From assembly GCF_003024605.1 (NCBI RefSeq), contig NZ_PYJQ01000009.1:558001-622000 (forward strand): 64,000 nt of DNA, read 5' to 3'. The notes below the pieces were generated by a model, which was not told where the DNA came from, searched no databases, and worked only from the letters and a program-made list of their open reading frames with translations. The translations under genes and the position numbers were made by a program. Shown here in pieces: positions 36,882-45,371 of the stretch (its first letter is position 1; every line of letters begins with the position of its first letter). Source of the stretch: Rhizobium sp. JAB6. Its GTDB lineage: Bacteria > Pseudomonadota > Alphaproteobacteria > Rhizobiales > Rhizobiaceae.

Positions 36882-39703
36882 GCGGCCTCTCCTTCGCATT
36901 CGCATCGCCTGCCATCTTGGCAGCGCTCCTTCTGCTCCCTGCGATCTGGTGGCTGCTGCGCCTGACGCCCCCGCAGCCGCGCACCGAAGTCTTCCCGCCG
37001 CTTCGCATTCTGGCAAGCATTCTGAAGCGCGAGGAAACGCCGGCGCGCAGCCCATGGTGGCTGACGCTGCTGCGCATGCTGCTTGCCGCCCTGGTCATTC
37101 TCGCCATCGCCAATCCGATGTTCAATCCGCGCACCAACACGCTCTCGAGCGGCGGCCCGCTGGTGCTGATGATCGACAATAGCTGGGCGAGCGTCTCCGA
37201 CTGGGAGCGCCGCGTGCGCACCGCCGACGCGCTGATCGACGACGCCGATGCCAAGGGCATCCCCGTTTCGATCGCCTTCACCGCCGAGCAGAGCAACGAT
37301 GCAACGCCGGGTGCCGCGACGTCGGCCCGCGACAAGCTGCATGCGATGAACCCAAGACCGCTGGTGCCGGATCGCCAACGCGCTGCCGACGCAGTCAAGG
37401 CTGCGCTCAACGGCAGCAAGCCCGGCACCATTGCCTTCATCTCCGATGGCGTCGAGAGCAGGGACAAGGACGATATCGTCAGCCGGCTTGCCGCGCTTCA
37501 GCCAAGCGAGCTGCGGCTCATTGAGGGAGACGGTCAAAACATCGTTGCCATTACCGGCGCAGCCAATACCGCCAGCAACATGACCGTCACCGCCACGCGG
37601 CTGAACGGCAGTGGCCCGATGCACCTCGGGCTGACGGCGCAGGACAATCAGGGACGGCCGATCGCCGCCGGTTCGCTTGACTTCGCGGGCGGGCAGACGG
37701 TTGCAACCGGCTCCATCGCCGCTCCCTTCGAAATGCGCAATGATTTCGCCCGCATCAGCATCGACCGTCAGGCAAGCGCCGGCAGCGTATACCTGCTCGA
37801 CGACGGCTTTCGCCGCCGCCGTGTGGCGCTCCTCTCCGGCCAGGCCGCCGACGAATTCCAGCCGATCCTGTCGCCGCTCTACTATATCCAGCGCGCCCTT
37901 CAGCCCTATGCGGATCTGACTCAGCCCAACAGCGCCGATCTTGCAAAAGCGATCCCCCAGCTGCTTGCGGGCAATCCCTCCGTCATCATCATGGCCGATG
38001 TCGGCCGCCTACCGCAGGAAACCTACGCGCCGCTGCAGAAGTGGATCGAAAACGGCGGCACGCTCGTCCGCTTTGCCGGACCACGGCTTGCCGCGGCACC
38101 GGCCGACGATCCCTTGGTCCCCGTCACATTGCGGCAGGGCGAGCGCACGTTCGGCGGCGCTCTTTCCTGGGCCGAGCCGCAGCCGCTTGCCGATTTCCCA
38201 TCGTTCGGCCCCTTTGCCGGCATGCCGAAGCCGAACGATGTCCTGATCAAGCGGCAGGTTCTCGCCGAGCCGACGCCGGATCTGGCCGAGCGCACCTGGG
38301 CAAGCCTCGCCGATGGCACACCGCTCGTCACAGAAAAGCAGATGCGGGCCGGCCGCATCGTGCTCTTCCACGTCAGCGCCGAGCCGCAATGGTCCGATCT
38401 GCCGATATCAGGCGATTTCGTCGAGATGCTGCGCCGCATCGTCCAACTGTCGCGCGCCGGCGGCGTCGCGCCGGGGCAAGGAGGGGCGTCGAAGGCAAGT
38501 GAAGCAATGCCGCCCTACCGGCTCCTGACCGCCAAGGGCGTGTTGACCAGCGAGATCGGCAGCGCCCGCCCGCTGGAACCAAGCAGCAAGGGAACTCCCG
38601 TCGCAAGCTTCGACAACCCGCCTGGTCTTTATGGTTCCGAAGAGGGCTTCACCGCACTCAATACCCTGCCGAGCGGCGCAGCGCTCAAACCGCTGGATGC
38701 CTCGGCAGCCAGTGCGGTTGCACGCGAGGGCCTGATCGGCGGCGAGGCCTGGTCGGCAAAGCCGATCCTCTTCACTATCGCCTTTCTTATCCTGCTGGCC
38801 GACAGCATCATCGTCCTGTTCATGAACGGCGCCCTCCCGCGCTTGGGCAGACCGGCCAAGACGATCGCGGGGGGTGCGGCAATGCTGCTGCTGGCCGCCT
38901 CGCTCGCCATGTTCCTTCATCCCACAGGTGCGCTCGCCGACGATTCCAAACCGGGCGACGACACCATCTTTTCGCGGCTGGACAAGACGCATCTTGCCTA
39001 TGTCGTGACAGGCGAAACGGATGTCGATCACATTTCGGAGCGCGGGCTTGCCGGCCTTTCCGATTATCTCACCTATCGCACGACGCTCGAACCCGGCCCC
39101 CCGGTGGGTGTGGATCTTGCAAAGGATGAACTCGCGTTCTATCCGCTGATCTATTGGCCGATTTCCGCGACGGCAGCCATGCCGTCCAATGACGCCATCA
39201 ATCGCATCGATGCCTATATGCGCAACGGCGGCACCGTGCTCTTCGACACGCGCGATGCCATCGACACGATGGGCGACACGTCGTCGCCGAGCCCGAACGG
39301 CCAGAGGCTGCAGCAGATCCTTGCCAATCTCGACATCCCTCCCCTGGAGCCGGTGCCTGCCGGCCATGTGCTGACCAAGTCCTTCTATCTGCTGTCGAGC
39401 TTCCCCGGGCGCTATGCGGACAGCCCGCTCTGGGTGGAGGCGCGCCAGGATGCGCGTCGCGACGCGAATGCGGTCGCCACCTCCGACGGGGTGACGCCGA
39501 TCATGATCACGGGCAATGATTTTGCCGGTGCCTGGGCCGTGGGCGACAATGGTTCGCCGCTGCTGCCAACCGTGCCCCCGGACGAGACCCAGCGCGAATA
39601 TGCCTACCGCACCGGCGTTAACATCATGATGTACATGCTGACCGGAAACTATAAGTCCGATCAGGTCCACGTTCCCGATATCCTGCAGCGCTTGGGGCAA
39701 TAA
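36878..39703 (+). CDS. BatA/DUF4159 membrane protein of the moxR operon
   Basis: A large 941-residue protein. The N-terminus has two membrane segments (about 5-25 and 58-80) with the aerotolerance-regulator BatA pattern (FASPAILAALLLLPAIWWLL; PQPRTEVFPPLRIL). A VWA-like region follows (LVLMIDNSWASVSDWERR). A long middle (about 250-620) looks periplasmic. Two more membrane segments lie near 628-682. The C-terminal 250 residues (FSRLDKTHLAYVVTG and onward) form the DUF4159 domain, which resembles a glutamine-amidotransferase fold. It overlaps the DUF58 gene by four bases and precedes the next gene by one base. Confidence 0.9.
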   Translation: MSGLSFAFASPAILAALLLLPAIWWLLRLTPPQPRTEVFPPLRILASILKREETPARSPWWLTLLRMLLAALVILAIANPMFNPRTNTLSSGGPLVLMIDNSWASVSDWERRVRTADALIDDADAKGIPVSIAFTAEQSNDATPGAATSARDKLHAMNPRPLVPDRQRAADAVKAALNGSKPGTIAFISDGVESRDKDDIVSRLAALQPSELRLIEGDGQNIVAITGAANTASNMTVTATRLNGSGPMHLGLTAQDNQGRPIAAGSLDFAGGQTVATGSIAAPFEMRNDFARISIDRQASAGSVYLLDDGFRRRRVALLSGQAADEFQPILSPLYYIQRALQPYADLTQPNSADLAKAIPQLLAGNPSVIIMADVGRLPQETYAPLQKWIENGGTLVRFAGPRLAAAPADDPLVPVTLRQGERTFGGALSWAEPQPLADFPSFGPFAGMPKPNDVLIKRQVLAEPTPDLAERTWASLADGTPLVTEKQMRAGRIVLFHVSAEPQWSDLPISGDFVEMLRRIVQLSRAGGVAPGQGGASKASEAMPPYRLLTAKGVLTSEIGSARPLEPSSKGTPVASFDNPPGLYGSEEGFTALNTLPSGAALKPLDASAASAVAREGLIGGEAWSAKPILFTIAFLILLADSIIVLFMNGALPRLGRPAKTIAGGAAMLLLAASLAMFLHPTGALADDSKPGDDTIFSRLDKTHLAYVVTGETDVDHISERGLAGLSDYLTYRTTLEPGPPVGVDLAKDELAFYPLIYWPISATAAMPSNDAINRIDAYMRNGGTVLFDTRDAIDTMGDTSSPSPNGQRLQQILANLDIPPLEPVPAGHVLTKSFYLLSSFPGRYADSPLWVEARQDARRDANAVATSDGVTPIMITGNDFAGAWAVGDNGSPLLPTVPPDETQREYAYRTGVNIMMYMLTGNYKSDQVHVPDILQRLGQ

Positions 39704-39704
39704 T

Positions 39705-41777
39705 ATGAATATCGGTTTTGCCCCCTTCCTCCCCTGGCCCGTGCTTGCCGCTCTGGCGGTGCTGACGCTCGCCATCGCTGCGCTGGCGATCTACAGGCGC
39801 CTGCGCGGCGGCTGGATACGCGCCTTGGCGGGCATCGCCCTGCTGGCAGCACTCGCCAATCCCGTGCTCATGCAGGAGGACAGGGATCAGTTGTCGACGA
39901 TCGTTCCCATCATCGTCGACCGCAGCCTCAGCCAACAGACGCCGGAACGTGCGAAGATGACGGATGAGGCGCTCGCGATGCTCAAGGATCGGCTGGCGCA
40001 ATTCCCCCGCATCGAGCCGCGCATTGTGGAATTCCGCGATCCGGCGGAATCGGAATCGCCATCGACACGGCTTTTCTCCGCCCTGTCCTCGTCGATCGCC
40101 GACGTGCCGCCCGCCCGCATCGGCGGTGCCATCTTCCTGACCGACGGCCAGATCCACGACATTCCCGGCGTCAACCAGCAGCTCGGCTTCGACGCGCCTA
40201 TCCATGGGCTGATCACCGGCAAGCCGGACGAATTCGATCGCCGCATAGAGATCGTTCGCGCACCCCGCTTCGGCATCGTCAATGACGAGCAACAGCTCGT
40301 CTTTCGGGTCGTCGACGACGGCAAGAGCCCCGGCGGCACCGCAGCGGTGACGGTCAAGATGAACGGCGACGAGGTCGCCACGCTGCAGGCCACGCCCGGT
40401 CAGGACACGCCCTTCAGCTTCAAGGTGCCGCGCGCCGGCAACAATGTCCTCGAATTCGCAGTCGCCGAAGTGCCTGGCGAAGTCACCGGCATCAACAATC
40501 AGACGGTCCAGCTGATCGAAGGCATCCGCCAGAACATGCGCGTTCTCCTCGTTTCGGGTGAACCGCATGCCGGCGAGCGCGCCTGGCGCAACCTTTTGAA
40601 ATCTGACGCATCGGTCGATCTCGTCCATTTCACCATTCTGCGTCCGCCGGACAAGCAGGACGGTACGCCGATCAACGAATTGTCGCTGATCGCCTTCCCG
40701 ACGCGCGAGCTTTTCGTCGACAAGATCAATTCTTTCGATCTGATCATCTTCGACCGCTATCAGGACCGCCAGAACGTCCTGCCGACGATCTATTATGATT
40801 ACATGGCGCAATATGTCGAAAATGGCGGCGCGCTGCTGGTCGCGGCCGGTCCCGAACATGCCGGCGGCAGTTCGATCGCACTGACGCCGCTTGCCTCGGT
40901 ACTGCCGGCCGAGCCGACGGGCCAGATGATCGAGAAGGCCTTCTACCCGCGCCTGTCGGACCAGGGCAAAAAACATCCCGTGACGCGCGGGCTGGATGGT
41001 TCCGAAACCGAGCCGCCGCACTGGGGCCGCTGGTTCCGCAGCGTCGATGTCGAAAGACCTCAAGGCCAGACCGTGATGGTCGGTGCCGACAACAGTCCCT
41101 TGCTGGTGCTGAACCGCGTCGGCCAGGGACGTGTCGCCATGCTGCTCTCGGACGAAGGCTGGCTCTGGGCACGCGGTTTCGAAGGCGGCGGCCCGCATGT
41201 GTCGCTCTACCGCCGTATTGCCCATTGGCTGCTCAAGGAGCCGGCGCTGGAAGAGGAAGCCCTGACGGCCAATGCCGCCGGGCGCACGCTGCAGGTAACG
41301 CGCCAGACGATCGGCAGCGATCCCGGTCCCGCCACGATCAAGACGCCGTCGGGGAAGACGGAGACCCTGCCGCTGAAGCAGACGCAGCCGGGCCTTTATC
41401 AGGCGGAGAAACATATGGGCGAGATCGGCCTCTATCAGATCGCCAGCGCCAATCTGTCGACGCTGGTTCATATCGGCGCCATTGACGCCCCGGAATTCAA
41501 GGCGATGATTTCCACTACCGAGACGCTTAAACCGCTCGCACAGAAGACCAAGGGTCTCGTCACCCGAGTTGCCGGTGCAAATGGCGGCGTGACGGTGCCG
41601 CAGGTTCTGCCGGTGCACGGCGCCGTGCGCGTCGCCGACGGCCAGCGCCTGACTATCCGCATGACCGACGAAACCGTGCTGAAGGGGATCAATAGTCTGC
41701 CCCTGTTTGCGGGCTTTGCCGGCCTTGCCGCCCTCCTCTTTGCTTTCTCCGCCACATGGTGGCGCGAAGGACGGTGA
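39705..41777 (+). CDS. large membrane protein of the moxR operon, glutamine-amidotransferase-like
   Basis: A 690-residue protein with two membrane helices at the start (about 10-26 and 34-48) and one at the end (about 665-683). The periplasmic part carries a VWA-like start (PIIVDRSLSQQTPERAKM) and a region near 335-400 (FDLIIFDRYQDRQNVLP; YVENGGALLVAAGPEH) typical of the inactive GATase1-like domain found in such operons. Family function unproven, but in R. leguminosarum loss of this operon disturbs morphology and envelope integrity. Antisense frames across it are GC-bias shadows. Confidence 0.88.
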   Translation: MNIGFAPFLPWPVLAALAVLTLAIAALAIYRRLRGGWIRALAGIALLAALANPVLMQEDRDQLSTIVPIIVDRSLSQQTPERAKMTDEALAMLKDRLAQFPRIEPRIVEFRDPAESESPSTRLFSALSSSIADVPPARIGGAIFLTDGQIHDIPGVNQQLGFDAPIHGLITGKPDEFDRRIEIVRAPRFGIVNDEQQLVFRVVDDGKSPGGTAAVTVKMNGDEVATLQATPGQDTPFSFKVPRAGNNVLEFAVAEVPGEVTGINNQTVQLIEGIRQNMRVLLVSGEPHAGERAWRNLLKSDASVDLVHFTILRPPDKQDGTPINELSLIAFPTRELFVDKINSFDLIIFDRYQDRQNVLPTIYYDYMAQYVENGGALLVAAGPEHAGGSSIALTPLASVLPAEPTGQMIEKAFYPRLSDQGKKHPVTRGLDGSETEPPHWGRWFRSVDVERPQGQTVMVGADNSPLLVLNRVGQGRVAMLLSDEGWLWARGFEGGGPHVSLYRRIAHWLLKEPALEEEALTANAAGRTLQVTRQTIGSDPGPATIKTPSGKTETLPLKQTQPGLYQAEKHMGEIGLYQIASANLSTLVHIGAIDAPEFKAMISTTETLKPLAQKTKGLVTRVAGANGGVTVPQVLPVHGAVRVADGQRLTIRMTDETVLKGINSLPLFAGFAGLAALLFAFSATWWREGR

Positions 41778-41779
41778 CG

Positions 41780-42202
41780 ATGAAGATCGATGTGACCGAT
41801 ATGCCATTGGAAAGCGACCTTGCGGCCATCAACGAGGGATTGACGGCTTTCAATACCGCCGATGTCGGCCCGTCCGGCCGGCAATCCCTGGCCGTTCTGA
41901 TCCGCGACGATACGGGCAGGACCATCGGCGGGATTTCCGGCTACACGGCCTGGGGATGGCTGTTCACGCAATGGCTCTTCGTGCCCGAAAGCCTGCGCGG
42001 CCAGGGCATGGCCGGAAAGCTGCTGGAGGCGGCGGAAGCGGAAGCAAGCGCACGAGGCTGCCAAGGCGCCTGGATCGACACCTTCAATCCGCAGGCGCTG
42101 AAAGCCTATCAACGGCAGGGCTATGCGATCTTCGGCGAGCTGCCGGACTTTCCCGTCGGGCGCAGCCGCTACTTTCTGCAGAAAAGACTATCGCCCCGCT
42201 GA
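41780..42202 (+). CDS. GNAT family N-acetyltransferase at the end of the moxR operon
   Basis: A 140-residue acetyltransferase. The acetyl-CoA loop is LRGQGMAGKLLEAAE (near 71-85), and the C-terminal pattern WIDTFNPQALKAYQRQGYAIFGEL fits GNAT strand 5. The ATG at 41780 follows the previous stop by two bases, so it is the fifth gene of the operon; whether it belongs functionally to the envelope system is unclear. A convergent hairpin terminator overlaps its last codons (42187-42220). Confidence 0.88.
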   Translation: MKIDVTDMPLESDLAAINEGLTAFNTADVGPSGRQSLAVLIRDDTGRTIGGISGYTAWGWLFTQWLFVPESLRGQGMAGKLLEAAEAEASARGCQGAWIDTFNPQALKAYQRQGYAIFGELPDFPVGRSRYFLQKRLSPR

Positions 42203-42220
42203 TGGAAACCGGGCGATAGT
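42187..42220 (-). terminator. hairpin terminator between the GNAT and phoX genes
   Basis: Perfect 10-base inverted repeat ACTATCGCCC (42187-42196) and GGGCGATAGT (42211-42220). On the minus strand the stem is followed by CTTTTC, as expected for the phoX terminator. The left arm lies in the last codons of the GNAT gene. Confidence 0.72.
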
Positions 42221-42233
42221 CTGCTGTCAGATG

Positions 42234-44225
42234 CTATACGGCGATTTTGCCGCCGCCGGTCTTGGTAATGACCACCACCGCCGGCCGGACTGGCATATCG
42301 GGCTTGAAATCCGGCCAGCGGGTGGAAAGGTCCTCATAATAGGACGGCCGGCCATGGCCTGACCAGTCATCACCGCCGTCGCCGGGATGCTGTATGGCGA
42401 CGAAGGCCGTCTGGTCATCGGGAAGGAACAGCGGGCCGCAAAGCTCGGCGCCGACGGGCACGCGGTAGAAAAGTTTCGACGTCGCCCGCGCATTGCCTTC
42501 CGTATCGACGGCCCAGAGGCCGTCGGTGCGGCCGGTCGCCTTGTTGCTGTTGCCATCGGTTGCCACCCAGAGGCGGCCGGCAGCATCGATCGAACAGTTG
42601 TCCGGCATACCGAACCAGCCGTTCTTCGTCGTGTCCGTCGAAAAGGACGCGCCGATGTCGGCGACGGAAGGATCGCCGCATTTCAGCAGCACTTCCCACT
42701 TGCCCGACGTCGCAGAAAACACGCCGTCATCCTCGCTGATCTCGATGATATGGCCAAAGGCATTATCGGCGCGGGGATTGGCGCTGTCGATCTGCTCCGG
42801 CTTGCGCTTCGTATTGTTGGTCAGCATGACATAGACCTTGCCGTTCACGGCATTGGGTTCGATGTCTTCCGGCCGGTCCATCTTGGTGGCGCCGAGCAGG
42901 TCTGCGGCGCGGCGTGTTTCGATCAGGACGTCGGCCTGGCTGGCAAACCCGTTTTCCGCCGTTAATGGGCCTTGTCCGAAGGTCAGCGGCAGCCATTTCA
43001 GCGTACCATCCTCCGAAAACTTGGCGACATAAAGCGTGCCATCGTCGAGCAGATCGAGATTGGCGGCGCGGTCGGTGGCATTGTAGATGCCCGCGGTCAC
43101 GAACTTGTAGACATAATCGAAACGCTCGTCGTCGCCGAGATAGAGAACGACGCGACCATCCTTAGAGACGATATTGGCTGCCCCTTCATGCTTGACCCGG
43201 CCGAGCGCGGTGCGCTTCTTAGGCACCGAGTGCGGATCGAACGCATCGACTTCCACGATCCACCCATAACGGTTCGGTTCGTTCGGCTCCTTGGAAAGAT
43301 CGAAACGGCCGTGGAAATTCGCCCATTCATAGGCGCCTTCCGGGACGCCAAAACGCTTGTAGTTGGCCGCCTCCTTGTGGCCTTCCGGCAGCTTGCCGGA
43401 GAAGTACCCGTGGAAGTTTTCCTCGGCCATGATGTAGGTGCCCCATGGCGTGACGCCGCCGGCACAATTGTTCATCGTGCCGATCACCTTCGTGCCCGTC
43501 GCGTCGGCCGAGGTCTTCAGCCGGTCGTGCCCGGCCGCCGGGCCGGTCAACTGCATCTCGGTCGTTGCCGTAATGCGGCGGTTATATTGGCTGTCCGGCA
43601 TGATCTGCCATTTGCCGTCGACCTTTTTGATCTCGACAATCGTACCGCCATGCGCCGCCATTTCGATGTCGACCTGCGCCTTGCTGAGGGGCGCCTGCTT
43701 GATTTTACCGTCAGCGATGGTCACCAAGCCCGGAAACATCAGATGCGGGTTGGTATATTCGTGATTGACGACCAGCAGGCCGTGCTCGGACGAGCCGTTC
43801 AGCGGGATATAGCCGACATAATCATTGTTATAGCCGAATTGTCGGCGCTGGGCCTCGGCCGTCTGGTTCCTGGGATCGAAGGCCGGCGAATCGGCAAAGA
43901 GCGCATCGCCCCAGCGCAGCAGCACGTTCGCGTCATAACCTTCGGCGACGTGGTGGTCGGCATCGACACCGGCTTCGACTTCCTTGAAGGCGAAAGCCGA
44001 ACCACCAGCCGCGCGCGCCCTCTCGGCACTTACCAAAGCGAGCGGCCCCACCGTCGCGGCGATCGCGGAAACGGCGAGCGATCCCTGCAGGAAGCCACGC
44101 CGGGAAAAGCGGCGTCCGATGATTTCCCCCATCGTCGGATTGTCGGTGCCATTGTGCCCCTCGCCGTCAGCCTCTTCCAGTTGGCTGGTCGGGAATATGT
44201 CTTTCTGCGTGAAATTTCCGGTCAT
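42234..44225 (-). CDS. phoX: PhoX family alkaline phosphatase, Tat-exported
   Basis: A 663-residue protein with a long Tat signal: RRFSRRGFLQG near 38-48, then AVSAIAATVGPLALVSA, cleaved about residue 72. The mature domain is the PhoX/DUF839 beta-propeller (NHEYTNPHLMFPG; MNNCAGGVTPWGTYIMAEENF; MDRPEDIEPN). Known PhoX enzymes are Ca/Fe-dependent phosphomonoesterases of the periplasm. Upstream lies a two-repeat Pho-box-like site at 44288, so control by PhoB in low phosphate is likely. Confidence 0.93.
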   Translation of the reverse strand: MTGNFTQKDIFPTSQLEEADGEGHNGTDNPTMGEIIGRRFSRRGFLQGSLAVSAIAATVGPLALVSAERARAAGGSAFAFKEVEAGVDADHHVAEGYDANVLLRWGDALFADSPAFDPRNQTAEAQRRQFGYNNDYVGYIPLNGSSEHGLLVVNHEYTNPHLMFPGLVTIADGKIKQAPLSKAQVDIEMAAHGGTIVEIKKVDGKWQIMPDSQYNRRITATTEMQLTGPAAGHDRLKTSADATGTKVIGTMNNCAGGVTPWGTYIMAEENFHGYFSGKLPEGHKEAANYKRFGVPEGAYEWANFHGRFDLSKEPNEPNRYGWIVEVDAFDPHSVPKKRTALGRVKHEGAANIVSKDGRVVLYLGDDERFDYVYKFVTAGIYNATDRAANLDLLDDGTLYVAKFSEDGTLKWLPLTFGQGPLTAENGFASQADVLIETRRAADLLGATKMDRPEDIEPNAVNGKVYVMLTNNTKRKPEQIDSANPRADNAFGHIIEISEDDGVFSATSGKWEVLLKCGDPSVADIGASFSTDTTKNGWFGMPDNCSIDAAGRLWVATDGNSNKATGRTDGLWAVDTEGNARATSKLFYRVPVGAELCGPLFLPDDQTAFVAIQHPGDGGDDWSGHGRPSYYEDLSTRWPDFKPDMPVRPAVVVITKTGGGKIAV

Positions 44226-44287
44226 TGCTTTACCCCCAAGTTTAGCAACGGTCCTAGCTTAGAACCGGGAAACTCTAGGTTGGCCGT

Positions 44288-44305
44288 ATGACAGGTGGAT
44301 GAAAA
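44288..44305 (-). promoter_or_regulatory. candidate Pho box upstream of phoX
   Basis: On the minus strand TTTTCAT, four bases, CTGTCAT: two 7-base repeats with 11-base phasing, as in a PhoB site (CTGTCAT-N4-CTGTCAT). One repeat is perfect. It lies about 63 bases before the phoX ATG. Confidence 0.5.
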
Positions 44306-44359
44306 ATGCCCGCGGGAGTAGCGCGCACGCGCCGCGCTATCCTTGCCTGTGGAAATCGT

Positions 44360-44462
44360 AGAGACATGTCGCGCAAATGTGTGCCGCGGTTTTGCGACGA
44401 CATGCACAAATCAGAACCTGAAACGTAGGAAGCGAAACTGAAAGATCGCGATGCGCTTTAGA
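44360..44462. repeat. dispersed intergenic repeat, family B, copy 2
   Basis: About 103 bases similar to 16674-16778: ATGTCGCGCAAATGTGTGC, TTTTGCGAC, AAATCAGAACCT, CGTAGGAAGCG, CTGAAAGATCGCGATGCGC. The right end (CTTTAGA) supplies the stop codon TAA of the minus-strand acetyltransferase. Confidence 0.7.
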
Positions 44463-45027
44463 CTGCGATTGCTCTTAGCGGCAGGTCTTCATCATCATTC
44501 TCCTCATCGGAGACAACCGGAATGCCGGCATCGCGCCAGGCGATTGTGCCCTTCAGCCGTGCATGCGTATCGGCGGCGATCGGCACGACGAGAACCCTGT
44601 TGGGATCGACCGGCCCAGGAAAGACGAGCGCGTTGTAAGCGACTTTCTCGAAACCGAGCGGACAATAATAGGGCGGATCGCCGATCAGGATGATGGCTTC
44701 CGATCCCTTGCGCTGAGCGGCCGTCACCGCAATCCGCACGAGCTCACGGCCGATCCCCTTGTTCTTGTGCGAGGGGCGCACGGCAAGCGGGCCGAGCAGA
44801 TGTCCCTTGACCGATCCGGCCAGCACCGGCGTCATCCGTACAGAGGCGATCGTCTCGCCATCATCGGCGCAGATGAAGGATAACGAGCGGTCATGCGGCC
44901 CCTGCTCGCGAATACGAGCAGCAGCGCGGGTAAACCGCCCCGGACCGAAAGCTTCTTCGTTGATGAGTTCGATAGCAGCGTCGTGCGACGCATCCTCGGT
45001 GAGATAGACCAGATCGTGCTTGTACAT
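44458..45027 (-). CDS. GNAT family N-acetyltransferase
   Basis: A 189-residue acetyltransferase close to the YhbS type. The acetyl-CoA loop is HKNKGIGRELVRIAV (near 90-104), and LIGDPPYYCPLGFEKVAYNALVFPGPV matches YhbS-like proteins (YYxxxGF). Start ATG 45027 is preferred to the longer frame open to 45054, although its ribosome-binding site is weak. The stop codon lies at the end of a family B repeat. The last 20 residues (SDEENDDEDLPLRAIAV) are acidic. Confidence 0.85.
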   Translation of the reverse strand: MYKHDLVYLTEDASHDAAIELINEEAFGPGRFTRAAARIREQGPHDRSLSFICADDGETIASVRMTPVLAGSVKGHLLGPLAVRPSHKNKGIGRELVRIAVTAAQRKGSEAIILIGDPPYYCPLGFEKVAYNALVFPGPVDPNRVLVVPIAADTHARLKGTIAWRDAGIPVVSDEENDDEDLPLRAIAV

Positions 45028-45188
45028 TAGCCCAGAAAACCAGTAGACGGACAATATTGTTCCCGAAAGCGCTCATCGAGCGTTCAAGATCATCGGCGTC
45101 GTCGCAGGCTTCTGGTTACCTTCATGACAAGGGTCCTCAAGGGTGAAGAGCCGGATAGCAGGAAATATTCGGCGCGTCCAATGCAAAA

Positions 45189-45219
45189 TGCATCCTGCCG
45201 CTCATTCATGCAGGATGTG
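45189..45219. repeat. inverted repeat in the 344-bp gap before the GST gene
   Basis: CATCCTGC (45191-45198) and GCAGGATG (45210-45217) pair perfectly, extended by two G-U pairs. It could be a regulatory hairpin or an operator between the divergent acetyltransferase and glutathione transferase genes. The rest of 45028-45371 shows no gene. Confidence 0.4.
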
Positions 45220-45371
45220 CCGGCATCATTGTCTTTTCGAGCTCGGTCCTGCCACCTGAGCCCGCCAGCAGCACCCATGACGCAGTGTTCATCATTTGCC
45301 ACCTCGAAATCCGGCGTGCATGCCGTATCTGTAGATGTATGGTTTCGGCAGTTTCCCGAAAGGATCGAGCA

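Noticed and set aside
38408..39775. 455-residue minus-strand frame opposite the DUF4159 protein
   Set aside because: Antisense to DUF4159; no motif.
39624..41807. 727-residue minus-strand frame opposite the 690-aa moxR operon protein
   Set aside because: It lies antisense to a gene with membrane helices and coherent domains, has a composition rich in Arg, His and Ala typical of GC-bias shadow frames, and lacks a ribosome-binding site.
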